From Castanea sativa (Eukaryota; Streptophyta; Magnoliopsida; Fagales; Fagaceae), in contig NC_134017.1 in NCBI RefSeq assembly GCF_040712315.1, positions 12,182,001-12,246,000 on the forward strand: a stretch of 64,000 bases of DNA. Direction: 5' to 3'. Positions 1-11,719 of this stretch are shown here, one piece after another; position 1 is the first letter of the stretch, and each line of letters opens with the position of its first letter. Position numbers and translations under genes: made by a program. The notes under the pieces are model-generated. The model was given only the letters and a program-made list of their open reading frames with translations. It was not told the DNA's origin and made no database searches.

Positions 1-206
1 CGTATTTTCACACACTTTTTCACCTACACATATTTTCAAAAAAATACAAACAACGTTACTAGAACAACATTACAAAATGGCTCTTTAGTTTTTTAAAAAT
101 TCATTACTGTATAATTTCACTAACAATAGATAAATTCAAATTGAAAAATTGTATTAAATTAAAAAAAAAAAAAAAGCCTTATTGCATGTCTGGAGAAAAG
201 AGTATC

Positions 207-443
207 GTTTTGGCTTTGTTGGGTCCTAAACTTCATTAATCGAAAAAAAAAAACTAAACTTTTATGGGTCAAAATAATTTGGCTGCTCAAACAAAACCAG
301 ACTTGATTAATCAAATACCCTTTCCCACAAAAGGTTCACTCTTTCACAAAAATCGAATCTTTTTTCTCCGTAAAGCTTCAAGGGAACAACAATAATATGA
401 AAGAAGACCTGATGCCTTAAACATGAAAAGTTCATAAATTAAA

Positions 444-477
<34 letters not shown>

Positions 478-1030
478 TATTTTACCCTTGAAGGAGACAA
501 AAACAATTTTTTGGGTTATCATGAATCATGATAGATGATGATGAAACAAACATGCATGTCGTAAATTAAATAACCAAAAATATTGACTGAAAAAAAGAAA
601 ATAAGAAGAAGAAGAAGAAGAAGAAGAAAAACCAAATAAATACCTATTTTGGCAACGTTGCAAAAGATCTTTCTCTCTGTGTGTCAAGTTGAAGGAGACT
701 GTGTCGTAAAAATAGATACGAGAGAAAGATACGAGTACAAGTAGAGGGTTAGGACAGACTCAACTACGGAGTACCACTTTATCTTAAATTCCTTATTTGA
801 GTTTTGGTATTAGATTTTGATTTTCTCTATTTGATTATTTATATAGTACCACTTCGTTTTTTTTTCTTAGAAGTAAAAGACCAAAATATTAACTTAATTT
901 GATATTTTTAAAATATAATTGTTGAATTGGATTTTTTATTAACACGAATATCAAAATTCATTCAAATTGAATTTTATGTACTACTTTCCATAAATTTATT
1001 TTTTTATGCGCAATTTAAAACTACAAAAAT
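207..1030. repeat. Long dispersed or segmental repeat, left copy
   Basis: This stretch, from GGCTTTGTTGGGTCCTAAAC to the AATTTAAAACTACAAAA motif, matches 61950-62508 plus 63751-64000 in the same orientation, with small indels. In the right copy a 1.2-kb element interrupts the match, and the copy lies upstream of a minus-strand F-box gene. By position, this left copy may be the upstream region of a related gene beyond the left edge; that is inference. It contains an A/TA simple repeat (441-480) and a GAA repeat (about 605-627), and no ORF I can support. Confidence 0.75.
441..480. repeat. Poly(A) followed by (TA)n microsatellite
   Basis: About 20 A residues are followed by about ten AT units. 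The matching place in the right-hand copy of the surrounding repeat has only a short A/T run, so this locus is variable in length between the copies. Confidence 0.9.
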
Positions 1031-2239
1031 ATGAAATTTAAATATTTGATTGATAACAAAACTATTGATTTATTATTTTTTTTTGAAATTTTGCAAACAT
1101 AAAGGGATATAATACCAAGAGAGGAAAATATATACCTTATAAAAAAATGATCACAAAAATGTTTAAATTTAACATAATTAAATTATGATGGGATTTAAAA
1201 AAAATTAATTAGTTGACTTTCCAAGTATTTTAGAAGGTCTCTCTAAGTGCAATTCTAGTCCTCAGCGACTTCTAATTTTTTTTTTCTTAGAATGAAATGA
1301 TTTCTACTTCTAAAGAAAGAAGGAAAGAGGAAAAGCTGAAACCTACGATTTTGTTCTACTTGTCTCAATAAAACTTTTAATCCTTCATTACATAAAATAA
1401 ATAATTATCTCTCAAAACTGTGGAATTAGCAGTATGTTATAATTATCTCTCAAAAAAAAAAAAAATCCTGTCCTTTCCTTTAATTTCTAATGATGACTCT
1501 ATTTCGTCCAACTATACATTTTACTTCATAGCCATATCGTTTCTTAAAAAAACTTCATAACCATTTTGCCCACTCTCCCTTGTCTTTCATTATTATTAAT
1601 TATTATGCAAAGTTTCATATGCCATAGGAGAATTCCATTAGACTAGTTAAACTAGTTTCATGCTAAAAATATAGCAAAAGACCTACAAAAACTCAAATTT
1701 TGTGTATTGACCCATATAGGCAGATACTCATGAGTTGACATAATACAAACCTGACACGCGAACACAAATTGCCACCCCTAACTCAAACTGCCCAAAATTT
1801 TGACATTAACTCTCTCCTCGTCTCTTCTAGTGACATAACCTTCTTGCCAAAACTAAAAATTCATATTTTTGTCATGTCCATAGTTCTTTCTCATCTTTTT
1901 CGTTTTTTTTCCCCTCACCATGAGTCATCCAAGTTCGAACCCATAGCCTTGCTCCTTTGTTGTTGACTCTTGGTTTATCCACTGTTGATTTCAAGTTTGA
2001 GAAAGAAATTGGGGTTTGATTTGAGTTTGGTTTATGGATTTAAGATGGTGGGTTTGTTATGAAATTTTTTTGCATCTTTGGGTCTTTGCTTTGTGGGTTA
2101 TGGGTTTGGTTGGTGATTGGGTTTGGTGGTTGAAGGTGGATTTAGCTGGTGGTGGGTTTGGCTTTGGTTGTGCTTGATTTGTGATTGGTGGGCTTCACCT
2201 CTGATGGTGGTGCTTAGTGGGTTTGATCTTTGGTGGTTG
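1031..2239. other. AT-rich non-coding stretch
   Basis: I see no supportable gene here. The sequence is AT-rich with several A and T runs. Near 1750-1785 a short piece (CCTGACACGCGAACAC, then CCACCCCTAA) resembles the end of the terminal-repeat element at about 39468-40104 and may be a remnant of one. From about 1990 the DNA becomes G/T-rich with repeated GGTTTG-type words, a pattern that resumes after the solo LTR at about 4645. Confidence 0.5.
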
Positions 2240-3282
2240 CCCATTATTGATGCCCATTTTTGCAAATCTATACCCAAAGGCCCATGAGGAAGAAAGCCTA
2301 ATAAGTTGCAAGACGCAAAAGCCCATATGAAGGAAAGCCTAATGAAAAGCAAGGCCTAAAAGCCCATTAAGAAGACCAAAGATCAAGAGAAGTCCAAAGA
2401 AAGAAATGCAAGGGAAAGCGATTTGCAGCAGAATAAAAATCTACAATAGAATACAACTTTACTGTAGAATACAATTCTCTAGCAGAATGACTTCAGCAGA
2501 TAAAGATAAATTGGGCACAAGACCCTTTTGATCCAGTCAACATTATTTGGCCCACAAAGGCCCAAATCCTTTTGTGTAAAAAGATAGGCGTGAAAACGAT
2601 TATGAAGAAGCATGATGAAAAGAAACAAAGAATAGAATGACGTGTTAGCAGCAGGAATTGCGTGAAGGAAAGAAAAACTAAACCAAAGGAAATGACAAAC
2701 ACAACAGGAAACACATAAAGAAATAAGACAGAGACACGCAGTAGAACAAAACAAAGCTAATCTGCTATGACAAAAACGACGTTGGAACAAAAGAAAACAA
2801 AAACAGAAGATAGTGGAGCAAGCACACAAGGGCCGGAGCACCACCAACTTGTACCTAATCAATACAAGGGAGATGGGCCCACGCTCAAGGGGATTCAGAG
2901 GGTGTGCTTTGGTGGTGGGGAAAAAAAGGGTCTATATTTGGTTTCCAGCCGTGACTTCTTTTGGGAATATACCTTGCTAGGATGGTATCTTACCCAAAAG
3001 AAGTAGCAGATGGCTGGGATCATCTAATGCATGCCATAGAGGTATGTGGTGAGATTGTCCAATCCTTATCCATTTGAACCCAGAGGTAGAGGTATAAAAC
3101 AAGAGCAAACAAAATAGAATTTTATCACAAAATGAGTAGTGGTGCAGCAAATGTATTCTGAGCAGAGGTAGTGACCGAGCAACTAATGGGTTGATGGGCA
3201 GTCCAGAAGGAATGCCCACAACAAGCCAAAAACAGTTAGTAAAGCCCTAGGGGTAAAATGGAGAAATCCCATTAAATTAGTT

Positions 3283-3297
3283 CACTATAAAAGGAGG
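3283..3297 (+). promoter_or_regulatory. Putative TATA box of the solo LTR
   Basis: CTATAAAAGGAGG lies roughly in the middle of the 2.36-kb LTR, where the U3/R boundary of an LTR promoter would fall. It sets the likely transcription direction as plus. Confidence 0.45.
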
Positions 3298-3380
3298 AGG
3301 TAGCCATGGATGTAAGGAGGAAGCACAAAAGGGGAGATCCCATGGTAAGAGATCACTAAGCACCTAAGGGAGGCACTTAA

Positions 3381-3404
3381 AGAGAGAGAGAGAGAGAGAG
3401 AGAG
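3381..3404. repeat. (GA)n microsatellite
   Basis: About twelve uninterrupted AG units lie inside the presumed transcribed leader of the solo LTR. Confidence 0.95.
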
Positions 3405-4604
3405 GGACCCAAGAAAAGGAAAGACCAAGGGGGAATAACCCATGGCAAGAGAGTAGTAAGAAACTAAGAGTAAAAAGAACGGAGAGAAAGAAAGAAAGAA
3501 AGTGGTAAAAAGAAGAGAGAAAACATGGCAGGAATAGACGCATGCATTAATAGACCATATTTTCCCTCCCTTTTAACAAACCCACTCTTTGAAGTCCCCC
3601 CAAAAGTAGTAGTCAGTAGCCATTTAGGCCTATTCTCCAAAATGTACAACTTTGATAGTAAAAGCCTATGACAAGGTTGTTCAAGTTGGGGTTTGGGTTC
3701 TTTCTTGGTTTACTTATTCTATGGGAAGATTTAATATTTGATTTCGATTGCAAATATATTTGATTTCACTCGTTAGAACTTATATCTGCTGTATTTAGTC
3801 ATTTTGCTGTAACACGTTTTTATCACATTCACTGCATCAGTTGTCCTGCTGTGGTATCTTTACTTGTTGAGCTAGTTATTCTGCTGTAGCGCATTTTTAT
3901 TATATTTACCGTGTTAGCTATTATACTAGCTAAACCTTTTTTGTAGAAGCTTTCTTATTTCTTTGTTATTATGCGTTTTACTTTTGACACAAACTAATTA
4001 TTATCCTGCCATAAGTATATATACATATACCTTGTATCTTATGTTCTGTAAAATATATTTTATATACGTATATATGAATACGTATAAGTACATATACGAA
4101 TATATGTATGTATATATTTGAGAATATGCTAACCCATGCAAACTAACATTTTCTTGATTGGTATTTTCTTTGGGTTTTAGGTTTGTTTATGTGCAGGAAG
4201 TAGAAAATATTTCTACAGTAAAAAATGAAGAGTAGTCATTAACGTTGCAGAAAAGTGCAGAAAGCTTTACTGCACAACAAAAGGTGTTACTACATAGTAG
4301 AACATTTTACTGCACAGCTGAAGGTTTTGTTGCACAGCAGAAAAGTTAGACCTGTGGCAAAAACTGGAGAAAAGTTCCTTTTACGGAAGAAAGAGGATAA
4401 GCCCACTTTGCAGGGTCTTTTCTTGGACTTTGGACTCAATGATTGAACACAAACTGGCAGCGGCAGAATGATACTTTAGAGCCTATTCCGTGGAGCGCTA
4501 GACCCAACTTCCTTCTTAGAAAAAACCTAGACTAAGCGTTTTTAAATAACACCAAGATGCATGTCTAAGGTACAAGAAACGTAAAAAGAACCCTTGACAC
4601 CCAT

Positions 4605-6339
4605 GATTGGTTGTATGAGGTTTCTCAAAAAAAAAAAAAAAAAAATGGTTGAATGAGTTGTTTGAGTTTGTAATTGTATTTGCTGTGATTGGTGTTACTT
4701 GGTGGTGATTGGTAGTGGTGGTGGGTAATGTGGGCCTGTGTGTTGCTATGGGATGGAGAAAAGGGAAAAAATTATTTTATTTTTTGATATACAATTTTTT
4801 TTAAAGGAGAGAAAAATAATATTTAATTAAAATAGAGATAAAATATTGAGACCGAGTCAATGTCTATTTGTTAAAATAGTAGAAGATGAGATTTTAGGGT
4901 TGGTTTAACTAAAATTCTCAAGAGACTGTTTTGAATACTCTAATAACATTACTAATAATCAAATACTTTTTTAATAATAATAATAACTAGTCGCTAACTC
5001 GTGCTAAACACAGGAACCTACCTATTTGCAATGTAGACTAGCATAATTTTAAAAAAAAATTTAAGAAACTACACTATTGCATGATTTGCTCTTATATGAC
5101 TTCAATTTGTGTTACAATTTGATGAAGAAGCCATTGCTTGAACGTGCAATGGCTTACAAAAAATTTGTTAGACAGTTTCAGATACTGCAAAAAAAAAACT
5201 CAAAAATTTAAATATTAAAATTTCTAAAAAACCAAAAAATATTAAAGAATCAGATGATTCATTGCTTAGAAATTATTGAAACAAAACAAAATATATATGA
5301 CTAAACAATAGAGAAATATAAGAGAAAGATAGGTTATATTCAAAAAAATATATTTCAATTATTGCAAGCTTTTTTATCTTATAAAAAATGGCTAAATAGA
5401 GTTTGGTGGTTCATGTATGAAAATAACTTTTTAAAAATACATGAAAAACCATAAAATGATTTTTTTTTTTTAACAAAGTAGAGGAGATGAAATAATATAA
5501 GAAGAGTTCATACCTCTACTCGGCTTTAAAAAAAGAAAGAAAAGGATTTGCTTTACTTTTATAGTGTTTATGATTAACCTCGTAAATTTGGAGATAAATT
5601 ATCAATGTTTGAGTTTGAATTTAAGTTGAACTTGTTAGAAAGATAGAGCTTCACTCATTCTTAAGTTTGGATTAAACAAAAATAATTTTGTTTTAAAAAA
5701 ATAATAATGATGAGTTTGAGTTTAAGTTAGACTTGTTAGAAAGATAGAGTTTCATTCCTTGTTGAGTTTGGACTAAACAAAAATAATTTTATTTAAATAT
5801 TATGCTGACATTTTATTTAAGTTTGAACTAAACAAAAATAATTTTGTTTAAATAAAATGATAATTTAAAATGATAATGTTATTTAAATATTGTACTTACG
5901 TGGAAAATTGTTTAAATAAAATGATAATTTTATTTTAATATTATGCTAACATTTTATTTTAGTATTGTGCTGATGGAAAATTGTGAGAGTTTCAGAAGTT
6001 TCGGTCTATTATTATTATTATTATTATTAATGACCAGTTTTAGTCTATTGATCAATATCTTGGACATAATCTTATACAAGATATTACTAAGATTGATAGC
6101 TCAGAACTGATTGACTACGGTGGGGGATTTAACCAAAGTAATTTCTGTACCAAATATATGCCTGAATTTTGAAAAGAAAAAAAAAAAAAAAAAAAAAAAG
6201 GAAAAGAAAGAGAACAGACATCAGATCAGAGCTAGGAGTTTTATTAGGAGGCCTTTGGAGTAAGGCTTGTTTAACTTCATTTGAAAAGCCAGAATTCCCA
6301 TCCTCTCTGTCCATTTACCGCCAAAATCAAGAAGAAAGA
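4605..6339. other. AT-rich intergenic region with an imperfect tandem duplication
   Basis: No gene is supportable here. A poly(A) run sits at about 4627-4644. An imperfect tandem repeat of about 100 bp occurs at about 5605-5700 and 5713-5795, sharing AACTTGTTAGAAAGATAGAG and AAACAAAAATAATTTT, with a shorter third partial unit at about 5810-5850. An ATT repeat lies near 6010-6030. An A run of more than 20 bases at about 6178-6199 comes shortly before the next gene; its upstream ATG gives only a poly-lysine extension. Confidence 0.55.
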
Positions 6340-9300
6340 ATGACCGGCAAGAAGAAACGTTCCTCTGCTCCGCTCCCCCCACCCTCTTCCTCCGAACCCG
6401 CCTTGTCCTCTTCCTCTTCCTCTTCTTCACTGTCCAATGAATGCAATCGAGTTTTCGGAATTCTTCATAATGGGAACTACAGCAAGGCACTGGAAGCCGC
6501 CAAGTCCCTAGTCTCCCTCCACCCTGACTCCGCCCTTGCCAACGCTCTCATCGCCCTCGTCCATAAGGATATCGCAATATCAATCAGTGACACCTCCAGT
6601 GTCAGAAGACACGAACACGTTGCCTCTGCTCTCTACTTCAGCAAAGCAGCCCTGGTGCTTTCCCCGGATTCCATCTCTTTCCCAATGTTGCGTGCTGTGG
6701 TACTGTTAACCAATGAGCAATATGATTCCACCATCCAAGAATGCGAGTCCGCTTTGTCCATCAAGAATCCATTGGACCCCATGCAAGATAACTTGGGCAT
6801 CGTCCAATACACTCCCCTAGAATCAACCCTGGAGTCTCGAGTTGGGAAAGTGAGAACGAAACTCAGGGAGCTAATAGCGAAAGCCAAGAAGTACAAGTTC
6901 AAGAAGCTCGTGGAGGACAATTCACTTGCTGATGTAAACGAGGAATTTCGAGCTTTACTCGAGATGAAGGCAGAGATGAGCACAAGACTTGAAAATGTGA
7001 GGCAGAGTTTAGTGGAACTGCCATCACCGTCTACTTCAAGAAAACTACTCAAGAAAGTCTTGTTGAATGTGGACGCTATAACACGAGCCAGGGCTTATTG
7101 GAACAACGAGATGAGCTTGGAGGTGAAGAAGGAATTGTTGAGTGTCAGAGTCGATGCGAATTTCGATAAGAATAAATCGATGGGGATGAAGGCAAAAGAG
7201 GTGTTGGCAGAGGCTGTGGAGTATGCGAAGGAGATGAAGAATTGGAAGTTTTCGACGTGTTGTTGTTGTGGCGAGAGGTTTCTGGATGAAGAATTGAATA
7301 TGGAGCATATAAAGAGTGCCCATTTAGGGACTTTGTCTGAGGAGTTACAGTCTGTTGTGCCAAGAATTTTACCTAAGTCAGAAATTGAAATCGGCGATTG
7401 GAAGCCAGTGGACGTGGACGCTGCTGTGAAATTGATCGAAGATTTGCCAAGAAATGAGTCTGGAGATCAAGGCCAAGATAAAGGCAAGTCACAAGATTTG
7501 AAGTTGGAGAACTGGCCTTATTGCAATGATACCAACCGCGACGAGATGATCAAGAGAATTTGGACGATTTTACAAGTGTTAATAGGGGTCAAATGTTTTG
7601 CTCCGAGTCATCTCTATATGCTGCTGGACTTAATATTGGAAATGCTGAAGAATCGAATCCCTGAAACACTGCTTAAGCAGCATTGGATGAATAGGACGCT
7701 GGTTTCAGTGTTGTTTCTTGATGAACCGGAGCTTAAAAGCGTCTGTGAATTCATCGAGGAAGAGCTTGAGATTTCTTGTGGATTAGGTGGTGTCTACTCT
7801 AGTTTCACGATGGACAATGCTATGGACGATCTTACTATTAGTCATGAGAGGATAATTTTTAGCAATGACTTGTCTCATCTAATTCTGCTGCTTGATGAAA
7901 CAAGTGCAAAAGCTTCTAGAAGTGTTGATGAAAGCAGGAATGCTTGTCAGGAATATAGAGATGATATTGTTCAGTGGTTATATATGGGTAGTGAGCCTAT
8001 TGGGGAGCAATTGGAGGAGTGGGCAAATTATAGAAAAGCTAGCAAAAATCTTGGAATGGAACTATTCATGATCATTAAGTCTGAATTTCGCCGGCTACAG
8101 AAAATTTGTGAGAGGAAATACAAGTATTTGAGAGAGGAGAAGCTGTGGCTGGATATGGAGGGAATATGTTTGGAAGAAGATAAGAGAAGAGAAGAGATTT
8201 CCGGCAATCCACAGAGTTACAAGTCACTCTTGCTAAAGCGGCAAAAAGAGATTGAGATGGAGAAAAGTAATGATGAGATGGATAGCATGGAGTTTGATAT
8301 CATAGGGAGTATTTTGAAAAAAGCACAAGCTGACAATGACATAAATATGTTAATCCAGATGCACATTGATAAATTGTTTGGAAAGGTATGGTATATCTAA
8401 TTTCTCTACTTAGATGGTTCCTAAATTAGATGAGATAGTATGATACATGCAAAATGTTAGGTGAGATACATTGATAGCTTTTGCTCTTAATCTGTCCTCC
8501 CTTGTCCCTTCTAAAGAGGGAATCATTCTGATATATAACTAATGAGATACTGCATTTTTGTTGCCATTGGTTCTCACCATGTTTAATGTTTGCAGTGTTT
8601 CAAATCGGATGCTTTAATCCTGGGTGCTAATGCTTCCATGCTGCTGACATGGAAGAAACTTAAGATGGTAACTTCTTATGACGATCGATTGATTGTGGTG
8701 CCATTGTTAAAGACATTCATGCGGGTTTGTGTTTGATCCTCTTTGCTGTTCTATTGAATGTTTAGTTACCTTCTTGTTGGCTTATGATTTAATATATTTG
8801 GGATAAACCTATTCTTTATAGGCACAACTAGAAGAAATGGTTGACAAAGATGCTACAAAGAAGTCTAATGCTGCACTAGAAGATTTGTTATCTGGGCTTA
8901 AACTTGATGCCAAGAAGAACACTGAAAAAGGAGGTGATGATGCAAGACATGGACAGGGGAAATCGAAGGATAAAAAGAAGAAAAAAAATCACAGAAAGGC
9001 TAAGGAATTTAAGGTCTTATATACTGGTTATTGTTCTGTTTCCCTTTATTGTGATTATGGTTATCTTACATACAGAATCTGTCATGCAAAGTAATTCCCT
9101 AATAATATGCAATTCCCTTATTGCAGGCAACTGGTGGTAGTGAGGATCAACGGGAAAATGTGGAGCAAAAGTCAGTCTTTATTTTATTCATGCTATTATA
9201 CTTGGTTCTGGAATGCCTTTTCTTCTTTTGGTTGGAAAATATGCATGTAAATTATGTAAATTTGTGGCAATATGTCATACCAATCTCTAGGCTCAAACTA

Positions 9301-9560
9301 AGTTCAATATCTTTTCACTTGTGTTCTGCTTCAGTTTGGTTCCAGCTGCACATGGCAGAGATCATCCTCTTAATTCTGAGGTTGTTGGTTCAGTAACCAC
9401 TGATGAATTAGAGCAAGAGGAAAGGGAACTTACACGTAAGGCTGAGGAAGAGAGTAGGATTGAGGAGCATCAAAGAATGCTTGCAAGGCATTTGGAGTAC
9501 CAAAGGCAGATTGAGAATGAGGCCAAACAAAAGTGCCTTGCTGAGATTGATAAGGCTTAA
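6340..9560 (+). CDS. DUF627/DUF629 ubiquitin carboxyl-terminal hydrolase-related protein, C-terminally short
   Basis: The predicted five exons are 6340-8385, 8596-8724, 8822-9013, 9127-9170 and 9335-9560. All junctions are GT-AG and in frame, giving about 878 residues. I chose the ATG at 6340 (MTGKKKRSS) because the in-frame ATG at 6169 lies in a poly(A) run and adds only low-complexity sequence. After a serine-rich N-terminus, residues from about 35 (CNRVFGIL) form a TPR-like helical region typical of DUF627. The DUF629 part follows, with a Cys/His motif from residue 307 (CCCCGERF ... HIKSAH) that could bind zinc. The C-terminus is a charged coiled coil rich in K and E. Longer plant relatives continue into a UCH/C19 peptidase domain. 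Here TAA at 9558-9560 ends the frame in the coiled coil, so no catalytic Cys/His box is present. It may be a truncated paralogue or a regulatory short form. Family assignment is strong; function is unknown. Confidence 0.82.
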
Positions 9561-10262
9561 ACCAGTACAGGGAATGTGGCAGAGGATGTGCCGTTCAATG
9601 GCATCAACTTTGATATGTTTGACTCGATAGATTTTATTTCTCATCAGATAGGATGAGAAATCATGTGAACTTTAATTTTTGTTTTTTGAGAAGACTCCAG
9701 TGAACTTGAACATGATATATTTTACTGCCTGTGATGCTGACTATCGCTTCATTAAGCGCATTATTGATGACAAACTGAAATGAACTTGTTAGCTAGCAAC
9801 TGAGGTAGATGTTCTAATGTAATGATTTACTGCTTTCGTTTATGAAGCTGTTTTCAAAATATCTTCAAACTGAGAGTGTAGTCTGTTCTCATTGGAAAAT
9901 ATACAAAGTCTTTTTTTTTTTTGGATGGGAATACAAAGTCTTTTTGGTTGTTGAGAGGATGGTGAAAACTATAACTTAAGATCCCTGTCACACCAATAAA
10001 AAAGTTCTCAACAAAGAGAAATAATTTAACCATAGTTTTAAAAAAGGTAAATCTTGAGCAGCTGATGCAGGAGCATCTACATTATGAAGTTTTAATTGTA
10101 ATCAAAATCAGCAGCTAGAAGTAATTTCTATTTTCATGTATGCAGTAGTAGCAGGATAGAAAATACAGCAACAGCAGTGGATATTTTTGTGGGCAGCAGC
10201 TGAATTGAGTCGTGTTTTAGTGTCTTGTTATTGTTTTCATTGTAGTTTATTGTTTTAGTGTC
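9561..10262. other. 3' flank of the DUF629 gene and junction to retroelement DNA
   Basis: This contains the presumed 3' untranslated region, with an AATAAA at about 9994 as a possible polyadenylation signal. A short local duplication of ATACAAAGTCTTTTT lies at about 9900 and 9940. Just after the stop codon, 31 in-frame codons remain open to a TGA at about 9654, so the family coding frame may once have run further. From about 10,050 the sequence leads into the gypsy remnant. Confidence 0.45.
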
Positions 10263-10774
10263 TCAAGGTTGAATCAATTGAGACCGAGAGCTCCAAGTTG
10301 AGGAACGACCTGATCGAGGCAATGGACTAGGCGACGAAGGCCAAGGAGAAGGTGAAGGAGCTTAAGGATGTGCTGAAGGTGGAGAAGAAGCTCGTCACTC
10401 AAAAGGACAAAGAAGTTCAAGCTGCCCTTCTGAAGACGGATGAGGAACCTGAGAAGGTGATTGAGAAGTTTCTTGAGTCTTACCGCTCCTCTGATCTTCA
10501 ATTTATGCAATACTTCAACGGCTTCGAGCTTCTCCGTAGGTGGATGATGAAGCATCACAGCCAAGTTGCGGATTTTGCAAGCTTGGACTTCGAAGCTATT
10601 GACACCGAGATCGTTGTCGACGAGACCAAGGAGAAGGAAGATGAAACTATTGCTGAGGTTGCTGATGCTGTTGAAGGAGATCGTATTGTCGTGGGTGGTA
10701 CTACTGCAGGTGGAGTCATTGACGAGACTCATATGGACGTGGGCCATGTGGAGGAGGTCGTCAGTGCTCCCTGA
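10263..10774 (+). pseudogene. Charged coiled-coil ORF, antisense to the adjacent gypsy remnant (aORF-like)
   Basis: The plus strand reads a coiled-coil, Glu/Lys-rich protein. One TAG at about 10328 interrupts it; from ATG 10352 it is open for 140 residues to TGA 10774. It includes FNGFELLRRWMMKHHSQVAD followed by an acidic tail. I recall this kind of sequence from plant retrotransposons, not from host genes. It lies beyond the 3' end of a minus-strand integrase and on the opposite strand. That matches the additional antisense ORFs reported for some Tat-lineage gypsy elements such as Retand. Function is unknown, and the stop marks it as decayed. Confidence 0.5.
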
Positions 10775-11046
10775 AAGAAGTTTTAAGTAATCTCCTTTTT
10801 TTTTTTTTTTTTTAATCTTAAGAACAATGGGTGCCTCTTGTTTTGAGGGTTTTTAATTTAAAAAAAAAATGAGTGCCTCCTGTTTCGAGGTTTTATTTTA
10901 GAAAAAATGGATGTCTTGAATGCCTTCTGTTTTTGGGCTTTTTTTCTTTATGAACAATGCACTTGTTTAGGCTTTGTTTACTTAGCTTTTGCTCAAAAGA
11001 GCTTGTTATGGTTTAAACCTTGATGTTCTCATACTTTTGATTTACA

Positions 11047-11445
11047 TTCGTCGTTAGAGTCTTTACCATGCTTATGATTTTAACTATGCTTATGATTTTA
11101 ACTCGTCATTTGGAGTTATTACCATGCTTGTGATTTTAACTCGTTATTTGGAGTTATTACCATGCTTGTGATTTTAACTCGTTATTTGGAGTTATTGATT
11201 GTAAATCATCATTTGGAGTTATTACCATGCTTATGATTTTAACTCACCATTGGAGTCATTACCATGCTAATGATTTTAACTCGCCATTGGAGTTATTACC
11301 ATATTTTGTGATTTTAAATTGTCGTTAGAGTCATTAACACGTTTTTGCCACCCGAGTTACTACCACATTTGTGTTTTAAACTCATCGTTTGTGATTTTAA
11401 CTCATCGTTAGAGTCATCACCATGTTTCGCCACTTGAGCTACTAC
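11047..11445. repeat. Tandem repeat of about 37-38 bp
   Basis: About ten degenerate copies share the words GATTTTAACTCGT, GGAGTTATTACCATGCT and TGTGATTTTAA. The array sits between the antisense ORF and the gypsy integrase, so it probably belongs to the 3' non-coding part of that element. Tandem repeats in this position are common in Tat-type gypsy elements. Confidence 0.8.
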
Positions 11446-11719
11446 CACATTTGTGATTTAAACTTGTCGTTTGGTCATGGGTTTCTTCTTTTTGTCTTAA
11501 TCTTGAAGCTTTGTAAAACTTTACTGAAAAAGAGATGGCTTAGAGAGCCTTATTATTTCATGCGTCCTCATTTATGGGGGGATTATAAGGAAACTACTAA
11601 AAACAACTTGATCAAAACACTTGAAGGAAAAGAAATGCTTAAAGAAAAACAATGAAATCTCATTTATTTGATGCGTTGTCAGGCAAGGTTTTCCTGCAGA
11701 TAGAGATTATTAAACCAAG

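Larger units (their letters stand above)
2245..4599 (+). mobile_element. Large solo LTR (2.36 kb) with CCCAT target duplication
   Basis: The segment is flanked by identical 5-bp direct repeats, CCCAT at 2240-2244 and 4600-4604, as expected for LTR-retrotransposon insertion. It ends in ...TTGACA and starts TATTGATGCC; a TG-to-TA change at the first dinucleotide is likely. A promoter-like TATAAAAGG lies at about 3287, pointing to plus orientation, and is followed by a purine-rich leader with a (GA)n run. G/T-rich host DNA continues on both sides. No gag or pol remains, which fits a solo LTR left by LTR-LTR recombination. The size would suit a large-LTR gypsy group, but the family is not identified. 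Confidence 0.7.

Noticed and set aside
2479..2862. 127-residue hydrophobic, Cys-rich frame on the minus strand
   Set aside because: It lies inside the solo LTR on the strand opposite its transcription and has no family resemblance.
4255..4446. 63-codon frame on the plus strand
   Set aside because: It is built from repeated TACTGCACA-like words in the U5 part of the LTR; there is no sign of coding.
6169..6339. N-terminal extension of the DUF629 gene from an upstream in-frame ATG
   Set aside because: The added sequence starts with a Lys/Arg run encoded by a poly(A) tract, and the typical start MTGKKKRSS lies at 6340.
11047..11445. Possible regulatory array or CRISPR
   Set aside because: Head-to-tail degenerate 37-38-bp units without spacers in a gypsy remnant; a tandem repeat.
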